Counted from the first letter of the stretch, positions 4,742-13,932 are shown. The stretch is 17,466 nucleotides of DNA from Alectryocaccomicrobium faecavium (GCA_018713425.1 DVOT01000247.1:1-17466), one strand, 5' to 3'. Notes: generated from the letters alone by a model not told the origin. Numbers and translations: made by a program.

Positions 4742-6868
4742 CTACTCCTGCTGCGTGCGGCTCAGAATGTCGAGCTGCACACTGCGGTCGAGCGTGACGA
4801 AAAAGGCGGAAAAACCCGATACGCGCACCACGAGGCTTTGGTATTGTTCGGGGTGTTCCATCGCGTCGAGCAGCACCTCGCGCGATGTGGAATTGATTTG
4901 CATCTCCTGCCCGCCTTTGCGGAAATACACGCGGAGCAGCGCGCGGAGCTTATCGCGGTTTTTGCCTTCGAACGCGGAAGGCGTGAACTTTTGGTTCACC
5001 ACCGTGCCGCAGGCCACTTTGGTGTAATCGGGCTTGGTAACGCTGTTGACGACCTCGGTAACGCCATGGCGGTCGCGCCCATAGGTGGGAGACGCCGCAT
5101 CGGAGAGCGGTTCGCCCGCAAGCCGTCCATCGGGCGTAGCGGCGATTTCGCGCCCCGCCCAAATATTGCTCGTGTTTGCCGCCATCGCGATATAGATTCT
5201 GCCGCCGTCGTGCGTCCTATAGCGCGAAAACAAACCATATAGGAAATCCACAAACCACACGGCATAGCGGTCCACGAACGGGTCGTTGTTGCCGTATTTC
5301 GGCGCGGCGAGCAATTTCTCTCGCAGCGCCTCGTACCCTGCGAAATTGGCCCGCAGGGCATCCGCGAGTTCACTAAGCGTGGCCGCGCGGTCGCAAAACA
5401 CCACTTTATCGACCGCTGCGAGCGAATCGCAAACCGTGCCCACGCCCATGAGCGCCGCGCCGTGTACCGAGGGATAGCGCGCGCCGCCCGCGTTGATGTC
5501 CAATCCGCGCTCGATACAGTCCTCGCAAAAACAGGACAGGAAGGGCTGCACGTATTCCGCGGGATTGTAGCGGCAGTTTTCATTGTTGAACAGGGCAAAA
5601 TACTCTTCCGCGCCATATTCCAGTTGCGCCTCAAAGCGGCGCATAAATTCTTCCATCGTTTCAATCGTTTCCACCGGGCCCGTATCGATCCCGACCGACG
5701 GATGGTGGATGCCCTTGCCGCGGTTGAACAAAAACTCAAAAAAGCGAGGCGTGTCAAAGCGCCCGTCGCTCCACGGCGGCTGCTTGCCAGGAAGAAAATT
5801 TTCGATGCAGCCGACCATGCAATACGCATAGACGTCCTCATCGGCATATCCACAGCGCTTTAAAGCGGCGATGTTGACCTCGTCGTTCATCAGCGCGGGA
5901 TAGCCCAAGCCGGTGCCAATGACCTGCAGGCATTCATCCAAAAAATCGTCCGGCGTGTTGGCCGCAATGCGCGCGGAAAGGTTGGGCCCGGGAATCTGGC
6001 ATTCCTTAACGGCACGCAAGACGATATAAGAAAGCGCGTTTCCATCGTTGCTGCCATCCGGGCTTGTGCCGCCAATGCAAATGTTGACAACATCGTCGTC
6101 CCCCAGGCAAACGCGCCTCTCATAAATCTTGATAAAGGTGTTTTCGAGCAGTTCTTGCGCGCGCTGCGGCGTAAGCCGGCCTGCGGCGACATCCGCCTGA
6201 TAAAACGGATACAAATACTGGTCGATCCTGCCCAGCGCCATCGCGTAGCGTTCCTCCAGGCAGAAGCCAATGTGGCAAAACCACACCAACTGCAGCGCAT
6301 CGGCAAAACTCGCGGGCGGATGGCTGGCAAGCCAACGGCAACGCGCGGCAATTTCCGCAAGCCGTTCTGGCGAATAGCCCTCGCAGTCCTTTAAGCGCTC
6401 CGCCGCGTCCGCATAATGGAGCATCATGGCGCGCAGCGCGAGCAGCGTCTGCCGCATAGCGGCGAGGTATTCCACCCTTGCGGGTTCTTCGTGCCGCGCC
6501 ATCGACTCTTCTATGGCGACAAGGAGGCCCGGCACGCCCAGTTGCACAACGCGCTGGTAATCTGGCGCGAAATGATCCGCATTGTGGGCAAAACCGCGCC
6601 TGCCAAAACTCTTGCAAATTGTGGCGGCATATTCCAGTTCCACCGGATCGGCTTCCACCATGAGTGGGCGTATGCTGCCCACAATCCAATCGTTTCGATA
6701 TATATAGGGAACCGTACGCGTGAAGAGCGCCTCAGTAGCGTTCGCGCGCGCCTCCGGCTTTTTCGCGCAGAGGCGCTTGCGATAGCCAAGATACTGGAAA
6801 TACTGGGGCGCGTAGACGCCGGACGGCTTATCGTCCAGTTCGCGCTTTAGTAGCAGCGTAGAATGCAT
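4742..6868 (-). CDS. Glycyl radical enzyme of unknown substrate (pyruvate formate-lyase superfamily)
   Basis: A 708-residue enzyme; many dehydratase-type members are about 780 residues or longer, so it is short, mainly at the N-terminus. The thiyl cysteine is Cys354 in VGCIEN, with Glu356 two residues on (the C-x-E pattern of dehydratase/lyase members rather than the CC of pyruvate formate-lyase). The radical glycine is Gly685 in RVSGFSA near the C-terminus. Typical surrounding blocks such as YGNNDPFVD (525-533) are present. After the Cys loop it reads ENFLPGK where many relatives have EPxxPGK. It is first in the operon, with a GGGGGA ribosome site 5 nt before ATG and a promoter at 6919-6947. 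The following activase and dehydrogenase suggest C-O, C-N or C-C cleavage giving a carbonyl product. Substrate not assignable. Confidence 0.93.
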   Translation of the reverse strand: MHSTLLLKRELDDKPSGVYAPQYFQYLGYRKRLCAKKPEARANATEALFTRTVPYIYRNDWIVGSIRPLMVEADPVELEYAATICKSFGRRGFAHNADHFAPDYQRVVQLGVPGLLVAIEESMARHEEPARVEYLAAMRQTLLALRAMMLHYADAAERLKDCEGYSPERLAEIAARCRWLASHPPASFADALQLVWFCHIGFCLEERYAMALGRIDQYLYPFYQADVAAGRLTPQRAQELLENTFIKIYERRVCLGDDDVVNICIGGTSPDGSNDGNALSYIVLRAVKECQIPGPNLSARIAANTPDDFLDECLQVIGTGLGYPALMNDEVNIAALKRCGYADEDVYAYCMVGCIENFLPGKQPPWSDGRFDTPRFFEFLFNRGKGIHHPSVGIDTGPVETIETMEEFMRRFEAQLEYGAEEYFALFNNENCRYNPAEYVQPFLSCFCEDCIERGLDINAGGARYPSVHGAALMGVGTVCDSLAAVDKVVFCDRAATLSELADALRANFAGYEALREKLLAAPKYGNNDPFVDRYAVWFVDFLYGLFSRYRTHDGGRIYIAMAANTSNIWAGREIAATPDGRLAGEPLSDAASPTYGRDRHGVTEVVNSVTKPDYTKVACGTVVNQKFTPSAFEGKNRDKLRALLRVYFRKGGQEMQINSTSREVLLDAMEHPEQYQSLVVRVSGFSAFFVTLDRSVQLDILSRTQQE

Positions 6869-6918
6869 TGCAATCCCCCATTCAAATGCGCCAATGGCGT
6901 TTTCTTAAGCCTAGCGCC

Positions 6919-6947
6919 AGTATACGGCAGGCCGCGCGATAAGGCAA
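6919..6947 (-). promoter_or_regulatory. Promoter of the glycyl radical enzyme operon
   Basis: On the minus strand, TTGCCT (6942-6947), a 17-bp spacer, then TATACT (6919-6924), about 50 nt before the enzyme's start. The weak -35 fits activator dependence, plausibly on the divergent AraC-type protein. The -35 is embedded in the palindrome GGCAATTGCC (6943-6952). Confidence 0.65.
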
Positions 6948-6966
6948 TTGCCGGAATTCATATATC

Positions 6967-6995
6967 TTGACAAAATTCAGCCAAAATGCTACAAT
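6967..6995 (+). promoter_or_regulatory. Strong sigma-A promoter of the AraC-type regulator
   Basis: Consensus TTGACA (6967-6972), a 17-bp spacer, then TACAAT (6990-6995) with a TGC extension. TTGTCAA at 7000-7006 mirrors the -35 sequence and could be part of an operator for autoregulation. The two divergent -35 boxes are only 19 bp apart. Confidence 0.8.
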
Positions 6996-7040
6996 GTCCT
7001 TGTCAAACCAAAGCAGCGCGGCGATTCCAGGAGGATGGGC

Positions 7041-7859
7041 ATGAAGTATATCGAGCCTTTGGGCATCCCGGAGATCCAGTTCGCCCACATATGCGGCGCG
7101 GATTGCTATGAAGCCACGCTGCCCGCACGCCCCAGCACGCTGGAAGTGACCTATATCAACCGCGGTTCGCTCTGCTTAGAGCAGAGCGGAACGGCCTGCG
7201 AAGCGCGGGAGAACGATATCATCTGCAATTTTTATCAAAGCGATTTGCATGTGTATAGTTCCGGCTTTCACCGACACCATACGGTCTGTTTCCACGTATC
7301 CTTTGGCGAAGCGCGCGATTCCGGCGTTCCCGGCCTGCGCATCCACCATCTGCCGCTTCTGCTCAGTGCCGCGAATACCAGCCGCGCGCGGGAACTCATC
7401 GACCGCATTATCGAGGAAAATACGCTCTGGCCGCAGAACCGTTTGTCCTGCGCGGGTATGTTTCTGGCGCTGCTGGAAGCGCTCGACCATGCGCTCAACC
7501 CGCCCGAATCCAGGGGCCGGGAATCCATTTATGTGGCAAAAGCCAAAAAATACATCTTCACAAATTTAGGATTTCCCATTCACCAGCGCGATATTGCCAA
7601 CCACCTTGGCATATCGCCGCAATACCTGTGCGACATCTTCAAAAAGGCGGAAGGCATGCCGCTCATGACCTATATCAACCGAATGAAGCTCGATAAGATA
7701 CGGCAACTGATGGCCAACGAGCGCATGCATTTGAAGAACGCGGCGGCGATCTACGGCTATGGCGACCCAAACTATGTGAGCCGCATTTACAAAAAGTACT
7801 ATGGCAAGAACATCACCGACGGCTTGAACTACAACGAAACGCAAAAAGAAAAGGCTTAG
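7041..7859 (+). CDS. AraC-family transcriptional regulator
   Basis: A 272-residue regulator. An N-terminal ligand-sensing region (about 1-150) resembles the cupin-like AraC sensor. The C-terminal region (about 170-265) has two helix-turn-helix motifs: the first around HQRDIANHLGISPQYLCDIF, the second around NAAAIYGYGDPNYVSRIYKK. The start is set at ATG 7041 because AGGAGG (7029-7034) lies 6 nt before it. An ATG at 7035 abuts that site, and an earlier in-frame ATG at 6948 would precede the promoter. It is divergent from the glycyl radical enzyme operon and 12 nt before the URO-D-like gene, so it probably controls both in response to the pathway's substrate. The ligand is unknown. Confidence 0.9.
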   Translation: MKYIEPLGIPEIQFAHICGADCYEATLPARPSTLEVTYINRGSLCLEQSGTACEARENDIICNFYQSDLHVYSSGFHRHHTVCFHVSFGEARDSGVPGLRIHHLPLLLSAANTSRARELIDRIIEENTLWPQNRLSCAGMFLALLEALDHALNPPESRGRESIYVAKAKKYIFTNLGFPIHQRDIANHLGISPQYLCDIFKKAEGMPLMTYINRMKLDKIRQLMANERMHLKNAAAIYGYGDPNYVSRIYKKYYGKNITDGLNYNETQKEKA

Positions 7860-7871
7860 GAGGAAACGGCC

Positions 7872-8936
7872 ATGTCGTATCAGGATGGCTGGGCGGCCTT
7901 AAATTTGGAAATGCCCGACCGCGTGCCCCGAACGGAATATTCCGTGGACGGATACCATTTCGCGCTGATGCGCCGCGTAACCGGCATTCCGGTCACAGCG
8001 GAAAGTCCCGCGCAGGAACGTCTTCGCGCCGCGCAGGCGTTCCGCAAGGCGTGGGCCTTTGATTTCGCCTGGTCCACCCTGATTGCCAACCAGATTTACA
8101 AGGGGTTTTGCACCAACATGGGCCATGCGAGCTATGCCGCCGCCGGCAGCGACTATGACGACGCGCTGTACTGCCCATTTGAGGATCCGGAGGACGTGCT
8201 GGCCTTTGATCCCTGGGAGGCGTATGGGCCGATCGATCTGGCGGACATGACGCGCCAGTTTGAGGAGCACTACCGCGCCAACGCCGCCGCCTATCCGGAT
8301 GAGGTGAACATGACCGGCATTTACACCACACTGATGTCCGGCCTGATCGCCGTCTTTGGTTGGGACATGCTGCTGATGGCCTGCGGCATGGACGGGCAGG
8401 CGTTCGGCGAAATGGCCAACCGCTACGCGAGCTGGATGCAGCAATTCATGCAGGCGCTGGCCGAAGCGGACGTGCCCTGCGTGATGATCCATGACGACAT
8501 CGTATGGACGAGCGGGCCGTTCATCCACCCGGACTGGTATCGCAAATACCTTTTCACCAACTACAAAAAGTACTTTGCGCCCATTCTGGAAAGCGGCAAA
8601 AAGCTGATCTACACCTCGGATGGGAATTACACGCAATTCATTGACGACATCGCCGCCACCGGCGTGAATGGATTCGTGCTGGAACCCTGCACAGACATGC
8701 GCTACATCGCCGAAAAATACGGCAAAACCCACGCTTTCATCGGCAACGCCGACACCCGCATCTTGCTTTCCGGCACGCCGGAGGAAATCCGCGCGGAAGT
8801 GAAGCGCTGCATGGATATCGGCAAGTCCTGCCCCGGCTTTTTCCTGGCCGTGGGCAACCACATCCCCGCCAACACGCCCGTGGAAAACTGCCTGATTTAC
8901 GAGGAAGCCTACCGCGAAATGTGCCAGCGGCGGTAA
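7872..8936 (+). CDS. Uroporphyrinogen decarboxylase superfamily protein (URO-D / MtaA-like), function unknown
   Basis: A 354-residue protein with the URO-D barrel pattern. Recognisable blocks are VMIHDD, YTSDGNYTQFIDDI, FIGNADTR and a C-terminal GNHIPANTPVEN. Members include haem-synthesis decarboxylases and corrinoid-dependent methyltransferases. No haem genes or corrinoid protein are nearby, so true HemE is unlikely. At the place where zinc methyltransferases carry His-x-Cys before the glycine turn, this protein has YTSDG, so that zinc site seems absent. The ribosome site AGGAGG at 7859-7864 overlaps the araC stop, implying co-transcription with the regulator. It probably serves the same pathway as the glycyl radical enzyme, perhaps on substrate entry or a methyl group; this is inference. 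Confidence 0.88.
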   Translation: MSYQDGWAALNLEMPDRVPRTEYSVDGYHFALMRRVTGIPVTAESPAQERLRAAQAFRKAWAFDFAWSTLIANQIYKGFCTNMGHASYAAAGSDYDDALYCPFEDPEDVLAFDPWEAYGPIDLADMTRQFEEHYRANAAAYPDEVNMTGIYTTLMSGLIAVFGWDMLLMACGMDGQAFGEMANRYASWMQQFMQALAEADVPCVMIHDDIVWTSGPFIHPDWYRKYLFTNYKKYFAPILESGKKLIYTSDGNYTQFIDDIAATGVNGFVLEPCTDMRYIAEKYGKTHAFIGNADTRILLSGTPEEIRAEVKRCMDIGKSCPGFFLAVGNHIPANTPVENCLIYEEAYREMCQRR

Positions 8937-8941
8937 GACGA

Positions 8942-8992
8942 CAAAAAACGAAGCCCTCCGAACGCCGCGCAAAGCGCTCGGAGGGCCATCTT
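8942..8992. terminator. Bidirectional terminator between convergent URO-D-like gene and purL
   Basis: GCCCTCCGA (8953-8961) pairs with TCGGAGGGC (8978-8986). The plus strand continues CATCTTTTT; the minus strand continues TTCGTTTTTT. It can therefore end both the araC/URO-D transcript and the purine operon. Confidence 0.87.
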
Positions 8993-9010
8993 TTTGCGAT
9001 TGGGAAAACC

Positions 9011-12000
9011 TTACGCGAAATAGTTCACGGCGCTGGCGAACATGCCATTGTCCCGCGCGCCCGGCACATTGACATACAGGCCCGCGTCGTTGCGCTCGGC
9101 GTGCGCCATGCGGCCAAACACCCTGCCATCCGGGGAAGAAATGCCCTCCACCGCGAAGGCGGAACCGTTGGGGTTGTGCGGCACGGCCATGGTGGGATTG
9201 CCATCTTCATCCACATATTGCGTAGCAATCTGCCCGCGCGCTGCCAGGGCGGCAAACTGCTCCGGCGAAACGATAAAGCGGCCCTCCCCGTGCGAAATCG
9301 GGGTGATGTGGACATCGCCCACTTCCGTGTGCGCCAGCCAGGGCGACAGGTTCGAGGCCACGCGCGTGCGCACGATGCGCGACTGGTGGCGGCCGATGAT
9401 GTTGTACGTAAGCGTGGGCGCGTCCTCATCCGGCTCGCGAATCTCGCCATAGGGCACCAGTCCCAGCTTTATGAGCGCCTGGAAGCCGTTGCACACGCCG
9501 CCGATCAGGCCGTCGCGCGCCAGCAAAGCGGCCACGCCCTGCGCCGCGCGCGGGCTGCGCAAAAACGCGGTGATGAACTTGGCGGAGCCATCCGGCTCGT
9601 CGCCGCCGGAAAAACCGCCGGGCAGGAACAGAATCTGCGCGTTTTCGATGCTGCGGGCAAATTGCTCCACGGATTCGGCAACCGCCTGCGCGCTCAGGTT
9701 GCGCACCACGAGGATTTCCGCCTGCGCGCCTACGCGTTCAAACGCGCGCGCGGTATCGTATTCGCAGTTGGTGCCCGGGAACGCCGGGATCAGCACGCGC
9801 GGCTTCGCGACCTTCGCCGCGGGTTTTGCGCGGCTTTTCGTCCGGTAGGACACGGCCTCCGGCGCTGCGCCCGCCGGGGGCAGGTTGCAGGCATACACGC
9901 TTTCCAGCTTGTTTTCATACAGCGCTTCCAGTTCGTCCATGGAAATGCCGTCCATAGCGTATTGCGCCGTGGTTTCGCCCAGAAGCTCGCCGATGTTGCC
10001 CGCTTCGGGCGAAAGCTCCACCACAAACGCGCCGGGCATGGGCTGGAACCATTCTTCCTTTTCTTCCCGGAAGGCAAAGCCGATGCGGTTGCCAAGGCCC
10101 ATCTTAAACACAGCCTCGGCCACGCCGCCCAGCCCCACGGCCCAGGCGGAAACGATGTGCCCCGCGCGGATTTCCCGGGTTACGAGATCGAACCGCGCGG
10201 CATTCTCCCCGCCGCGCACCAGCGCCACACGCGCGCCGGGCCGCTTGAATTCGGGCGAAATCACATCGCCATTTTCGCACACATTCACGGCGAAGGACAC
10301 CAGCGTGGGCGGCACGTCGATCTGCTCAAACGAACCGCTCATGGAATCCTTGCCGCCGATGGCCGCAATGCCCAGTTCCAGCTGCGCGTCCAGCGCGCCC
10401 AGCAGCGCGCCCAGCGGCAGGCCCCAGCGCTCCGGCACGCCGCGCGTGCGCGGGAAATATTCCTGGAACGTCAAATGCGCGTTCCGCCAGCCCGCGCCGC
10501 TGGCCACCAGCCGGGCCACGGACTCGATCACCGCCGCGTAAGCGCCGTGATACGGGCTTTCTTCCGCCAGGAAGGGATTGAAGCCATACGCCATGGCGGA
10601 ACAGGTGCGCGTGCTGCCGTGCAGCAGCGGAATCCGCGCGGCCATGGCCTGCGCGGGCGTTTTTTGCCGCGCGCCGCCAAAGGGCATAAGCACCGTTCCC
10701 GCGCCAATGGTGGAATCAAAGCGTTCCGCCAGCCCGCGCCGCGAGCACACGTTGAGATCGCTCACCAGCGCGCGCCAGTCCGCCGCGCGGCGCTCGCGCG
10801 GTTTGGGCGCCCGCACATGCGCGTCCGCCTGCCGCGACGCGCCATTGGAATTGAGGAAATCGCGCGAAAGGTTCACGATCTCCTTGCCGCGCCAGCGCAT
10901 GGTGAGGCGCTTTTCCTCCGTCACCGTGGCAACCGGCGTGGCCTCCAGATTTTCGCCATCCGCCAGGGCGATAAAGGCATCCACATCTTCGGGCGCGAGC
11001 ACCACGGCCATGCGCTCCTGCGATTCGCTGATGGCCAGTTCGGTGCCATCCAGCCCTTCATATTTCTTGGGCACCTTGTCCAGATCGATGGACAACCCGT
11101 CCGCCAGTTCGCCAATGGCCACGGAAACGCCGCCCGCGCCAAAATCGTTGCAGCGCTTGATTTTGCGCGTGGCCTCGGGATTGCGGAACAGGCGCTGCAA
11201 TTTGCGTTCCTCGGGCGCGTTGCCCTTTTGCACTTCCGCGCCGCAGGTGGTGAGCGAGGACATATCGTGCGATTTGGAGGAACCCGTCGCGCCGCCGCAA
11301 CCGTCGCGCCCCGTGCGGCCGCCCAAGAGCACGACCACGTCCCCGGGCGCGGGCGTCTCGCGCCGCACGTTTTCCGCCGGAGCCGCCGCGATCACCGCGC
11401 CGATTTCCATGTGCTTGGCCGCGTAACCATCGTGATAAATCTCGTCCACAATGCCCGTCGCCAGGCCGATCTGGTTGCCATAGGAACTGTAGCCCGCCGC
11501 CGCCGTGGAAACCAGCTTTTTCTGCGGCAGCTTGCCGGGCAACGTCTGCGAAACCGGGCGCAGGGGATCCGCCGCGCCGGTCACGCGCATGGCCTGGTAC
11601 ACATAGCCGCGGCCGGAAAGGGGGTCGCGAATTGCGCCGCCGATACAGGTGGCCGCGCCGCCGAAGGGTTCGATCTCGGTAGGATGGTTGTGCGTTTCGT
11701 TCTTAAAGAGCAGCAGCCATTTCTGCGTTTCTCCGTCCACGTCCACATCGATCTTTACGGTGCAGGCGTTGATTTCCTCGGATTCGTCGAGGTCGGTGAG
11801 CTTGCCCGTCTTTTTGAGATATTTGGCGCCGATGGTCGCCACGTCCATCAGCGTAACGGGCTTGCGCACGCCCATCGCCGCGCGCATGGCCTGATAGCGC
11901 TCAAAGGAAGCCTGCGCGTCCGCGTCGTCAAAGGAAACGTGCGCAAGCTCCGTCAAAAACGTGGTGTGCCGACAGTGATCCGACCAATAGGTATCGATCA

Positions 12001-12637
12001 TGCGCAGCTCTGTGAGCGTGGGATCGCGCTGCTCCGAGCGGAAATAGGCCTGGCAGAATTCGATGTCGTTCTCATCCATGGCCAGCGCGTATTCCCCCAC
12101 CAATGCGTGCAGCGCCTGCTCGTCCAGGTGGACAAAGCCCTCCAGCGTGCGGATGTCCGCCGGGGGCGCGAGCGGGTCGAGGAGCGTTTCCGGCAAATCG
12201 AGCAAAGCTTCCCGGCTCTCCACCGGGTTGATCACATGGCGCTTGATGGCCGCCAATTCATCGGCCGTGAGATCGCCATAGAGCACATACAGCCGCGCGG
12301 TTTTCACCACCGGCCGCTCGCACTGGAAAGCCAGCTGCATGCACTGCGCGGCGCTGTCCGCGCGCTGGTCGTACTGGCCGGGCAGATATTCCACCGCGAA
12401 CACAAAATCCCCGTCGTGCGGGTAATCCGCCGTGGCGTTATCGAGCTGCGCCTCGGAAAAAATGGTGCGCACCGAGCGGTCGAACAGATCCTTCTGCGCG
12501 CCCTCCACATCGTAGCGGTTGAGCAGGCGCAGGCCTTTCAGGGATTCAATGCGCAAAAACGAGCGGATATCCTTCAAAAGCGCATCGGCTTCCAGCGCGA
12601 AGCCGGGCTTTTTTTCGACGTATACGCGATACACCAT
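9011..12637 (-). CDS. purL: Phosphoribosylformylglycinamidine synthase, single-chain
   Basis: A 1208-residue enzyme for step four of purine synthesis: FGAR + glutamine + ATP to FGAM. The synthetase part spans about 1-950 and carries the family block TYWSDHCRHTTF. The C-terminal glutaminase spans about 960-1208, with catalytic Cys1049 (GGVCNGFQ), His1179 and Glu1181 (AHAER). Both halves are fused, unlike the separate PurS/PurQ/PurL of Bacillus. Length and style match the clostridial long type rather than the roughly 1,300-residue enterobacterial enzyme. It starts 4 nt after the purD stop; GGAGGG at the end of purD is its ribosome site. It is the last gene of the operon. Confidence 0.97.
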   Translation of the reverse strand: MVYRVYVEKKPGFALEADALLKDIRSFLRIESLKGLRLLNRYDVEGAQKDLFDRSVRTIFSEAQLDNATADYPHDGDFVFAVEYLPGQYDQRADSAAQCMQLAFQCERPVVKTARLYVLYGDLTADELAAIKRHVINPVESREALLDLPETLLDPLAPPADIRTLEGFVHLDEQALHALVGEYALAMDENDIEFCQAYFRSEQRDPTLTELRMIDTYWSDHCRHTTFLTELAHVSFDDADAQASFERYQAMRAAMGVRKPVTLMDVATIGAKYLKKTGKLTDLDESEEINACTVKIDVDVDGETQKWLLLFKNETHNHPTEIEPFGGAATCIGGAIRDPLSGRGYVYQAMRVTGAADPLRPVSQTLPGKLPQKKLVSTAAAGYSSYGNQIGLATGIVDEIYHDGYAAKHMEIGAVIAAAPAENVRRETPAPGDVVVLLGGRTGRDGCGGATGSSKSHDMSSLTTCGAEVQKGNAPEERKLQRLFRNPEATRKIKRCNDFGAGGVSVAIGELADGLSIDLDKVPKKYEGLDGTELAISESQERMAVVLAPEDVDAFIALADGENLEATPVATVTEEKRLTMRWRGKEIVNLSRDFLNSNGASRQADAHVRAPKPRERRAADWRALVSDLNVCSRRGLAERFDSTIGAGTVLMPFGGARQKTPAQAMAARIPLLHGSTRTCSAMAYGFNPFLAEESPYHGAYAAVIESVARLVASGAGWRNAHLTFQEYFPRTRGVPERWGLPLGALLGALDAQLELGIAAIGGKDSMSGSFEQIDVPPTLVSFAVNVCENGDVISPEFKRPGARVALVRGGENAARFDLVTREIRAGHIVSAWAVGLGGVAEAVFKMGLGNRIGFAFREEKEEWFQPMPGAFVVELSPEAGNIGELLGETTAQYAMDGISMDELEALYENKLESVYACNLPPAGAAPEAVSYRTKSRAKPAAKVAKPRVLIPAFPGTNCEYDTARAFERVGAQAEILVVRNLSAQAVAESVEQFARSIENAQILFLPGGFSGGDEPDGSAKFITAFLRSPRAAQGVAALLARDGLIGGVCNGFQALIKLGLVPYGEIREPDEDAPTLTYNIIGRHQSRIVRTRVASNLSPWLAHTEVGDVHITPISHGEGRFIVSPEQFAALAARGQIATQYVDEDGNPTMAVPHNPNGSAFAVEGISSPDGRVFGRMAHAERNDAGLYVNVPGARDNGMFASAVNYFA

Positions 12638-12641
12638 GGGC

Positions 12642-13913
12642 TTATCCCTCCTTTGCCCGCAGCGCGCGCTGGCCGATGTCCGAGCGCATGTACGCGCCCT
12701 CGAACGTTATGCCGCGCGCGGCCGCGTAAGCCTTTTCAATAGCCGCCTCGAGCGTATCCCCCACCGCGGTGGCGCCGATCACGCGGCCGCCGCTGGTGAC
12801 GAGCGCGCCATCCGGCCGGCGGGCCGTGCCGCTATGGTAGTAGATCGCGCCTGCGCTGGGGGCAATGGAAATCGCCTTGCCCTTTTCATAATGCGCGGGA
12901 TAGCCGCCGGACACGACCATTACGCAACAGGCGCATTCCTGTGAAAACTCCACCGGCACTTCCGCCAGCCGTTCTTCCTCCACGGCCTGGAAGATGGTGA
13001 GCAGATCCGTCTTTAAGAGCGGCAGCACCACCTGCGCTTCCGGGTCGCCAAAGCGGCAGTTGTATTCGATCACCTTGGGGCCGTCTGCCGTGAGCATCAG
13101 GCCGAAATACAGGCAACCCTTGAACGTGCGCCCTTCCGCGTTCATGGCGCGGATGGTGGGCAGGAAAATCTCTTCCATGCAGCGCTTAGCAATGGCGGGC
13201 GTGTAATAGGGATTGGGCGCGATGGTGCCCATGCCGCCGGTGTTGAGGCCCTGATCCCCGTCCAACGCGCGCTTGTGATCCATGGAGGAAACCATGGGAA
13301 CCACGGTTTTTCCATCGGTGAAGGCCAGCACGGAAACTTCCGGCCCCGTCAAAAATTCTTCGATGACCACGCGGCTGCCGCTGGCGCCAAAAATCTTTTC
13401 CTCCATAATGGAGGCGATGGCCGCGCGCGCCGCCGCAATATCCTCGCAAATGAGCACGCCCTTGCCCAGGGCCAGCCCATCCGCCTTGACGACGGCGGGA
13501 TAGGGGCAGGTCTCCAGATAGGCCAACGCTTCGGCGCTGGAGGTGAATACCTGGTACCGCGCCGTAGGAATGCCATATTTGCGCATCAGGTCCTTGGCGA
13601 AAACCTTGCTGCCTTCGATCGCCGCCGCCTTCGCACTGGGACCAAAGCAGGGGATGCCCAACCCGCGCAGGCGGTCGGCCAGGCCCAGAACCAGCGGATC
13701 ATCGGGCGCGATGACGGCGAAATCCACCGGGTTTTCCCGCGCGAAAGCAGCAATGCCGTCCAGATCCGTGGCGGCAATGCCGGTGCACACCGCGTCCTGC
13801 GCAATGCCGCCATTGCCGGGAAGCGCGTAAATGGTTTCCACCCGCTCATTTTCCCGCAGCTTTTTGATGATCGCGTGTTCTCGGCCGCCGCCGCCCACAA
13901 CGAGTATGTTCAT
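12642..13913 (-). CDS. purD: Phosphoribosylamine-glycine ligase
   Basis: A 423-residue ATP-grasp enzyme joining glycine to phosphoribosylamine (step two). It opens with MNILVVGGGGREHAI, the PurD signature. Later come the ATP-grasp blocks VVKADGLALGKGV, RVVIEEFLTGPEVS and YNCRFGDPEAQ. The start is placed at 13913 because AGGAGGAG (13922-13929) lies 8 nt upstream. A longer frame to 13979 would overlap the preceding gene and adds residues not seen in the family. It follows the transformylase by 19 nt and is nearly contiguous with purL. Confidence 0.96.
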   Translation of the reverse strand: MNILVVGGGGREHAIIKKLRENERVETIYALPGNGGIAQDAVCTGIAATDLDGIAAFARENPVDFAVIAPDDPLVLGLADRLRGLGIPCFGPSAKAAAIEGSKVFAKDLMRKYGIPTARYQVFTSSAEALAYLETCPYPAVVKADGLALGKGVLICEDIAAARAAIASIMEEKIFGASGSRVVIEEFLTGPEVSVLAFTDGKTVVPMVSSMDHKRALDGDQGLNTGGMGTIAPNPYYTPAIAKRCMEEIFLPTIRAMNAEGRTFKGCLYFGLMLTADGPKVIEYNCRFGDPEAQVVLPLLKTDLLTIFQAVEEERLAEVPVEFSQECACCVMVVSGGYPAHYEKGKAISIAPSAGAIYYHSGTARRPDGALVTSGGRVIGATAVGDTLEAAIEKAYAAARGITFEGAYMRSDIGQRALRAKEG

Positions 13914-13921
13914 GCCCTTTT

Positions 13922-13929
13922 CTCCTCCT
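13922..13929 (-). promoter_or_regulatory. Ribosome binding site fixing the purD start
   Basis: The minus strand reads AGGAGGAG, 8 nt before ATG 13913. It supports the short form of PurD over the upstream in-frame ATG at 13979. Confidence 0.85.
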
Positions 13930-13932
13930 GCT

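Noticed and set aside
7899..8972. 357-codon minus-strand frame opposite the URO-D-like gene
   Set aside because: No family resemblance; the plus-strand frame has conserved URO-D motifs and a ribosome site coupled to araC.
8921..12742. An uninterrupted 1273-codon frame antisense to purL
   Set aside because: It is the shadow of a GC-rich gene: composition is dominated by His, Arg, Ala and Gly with no recognisable domains, while the opposite strand encodes complete PurL with its catalytic triad.
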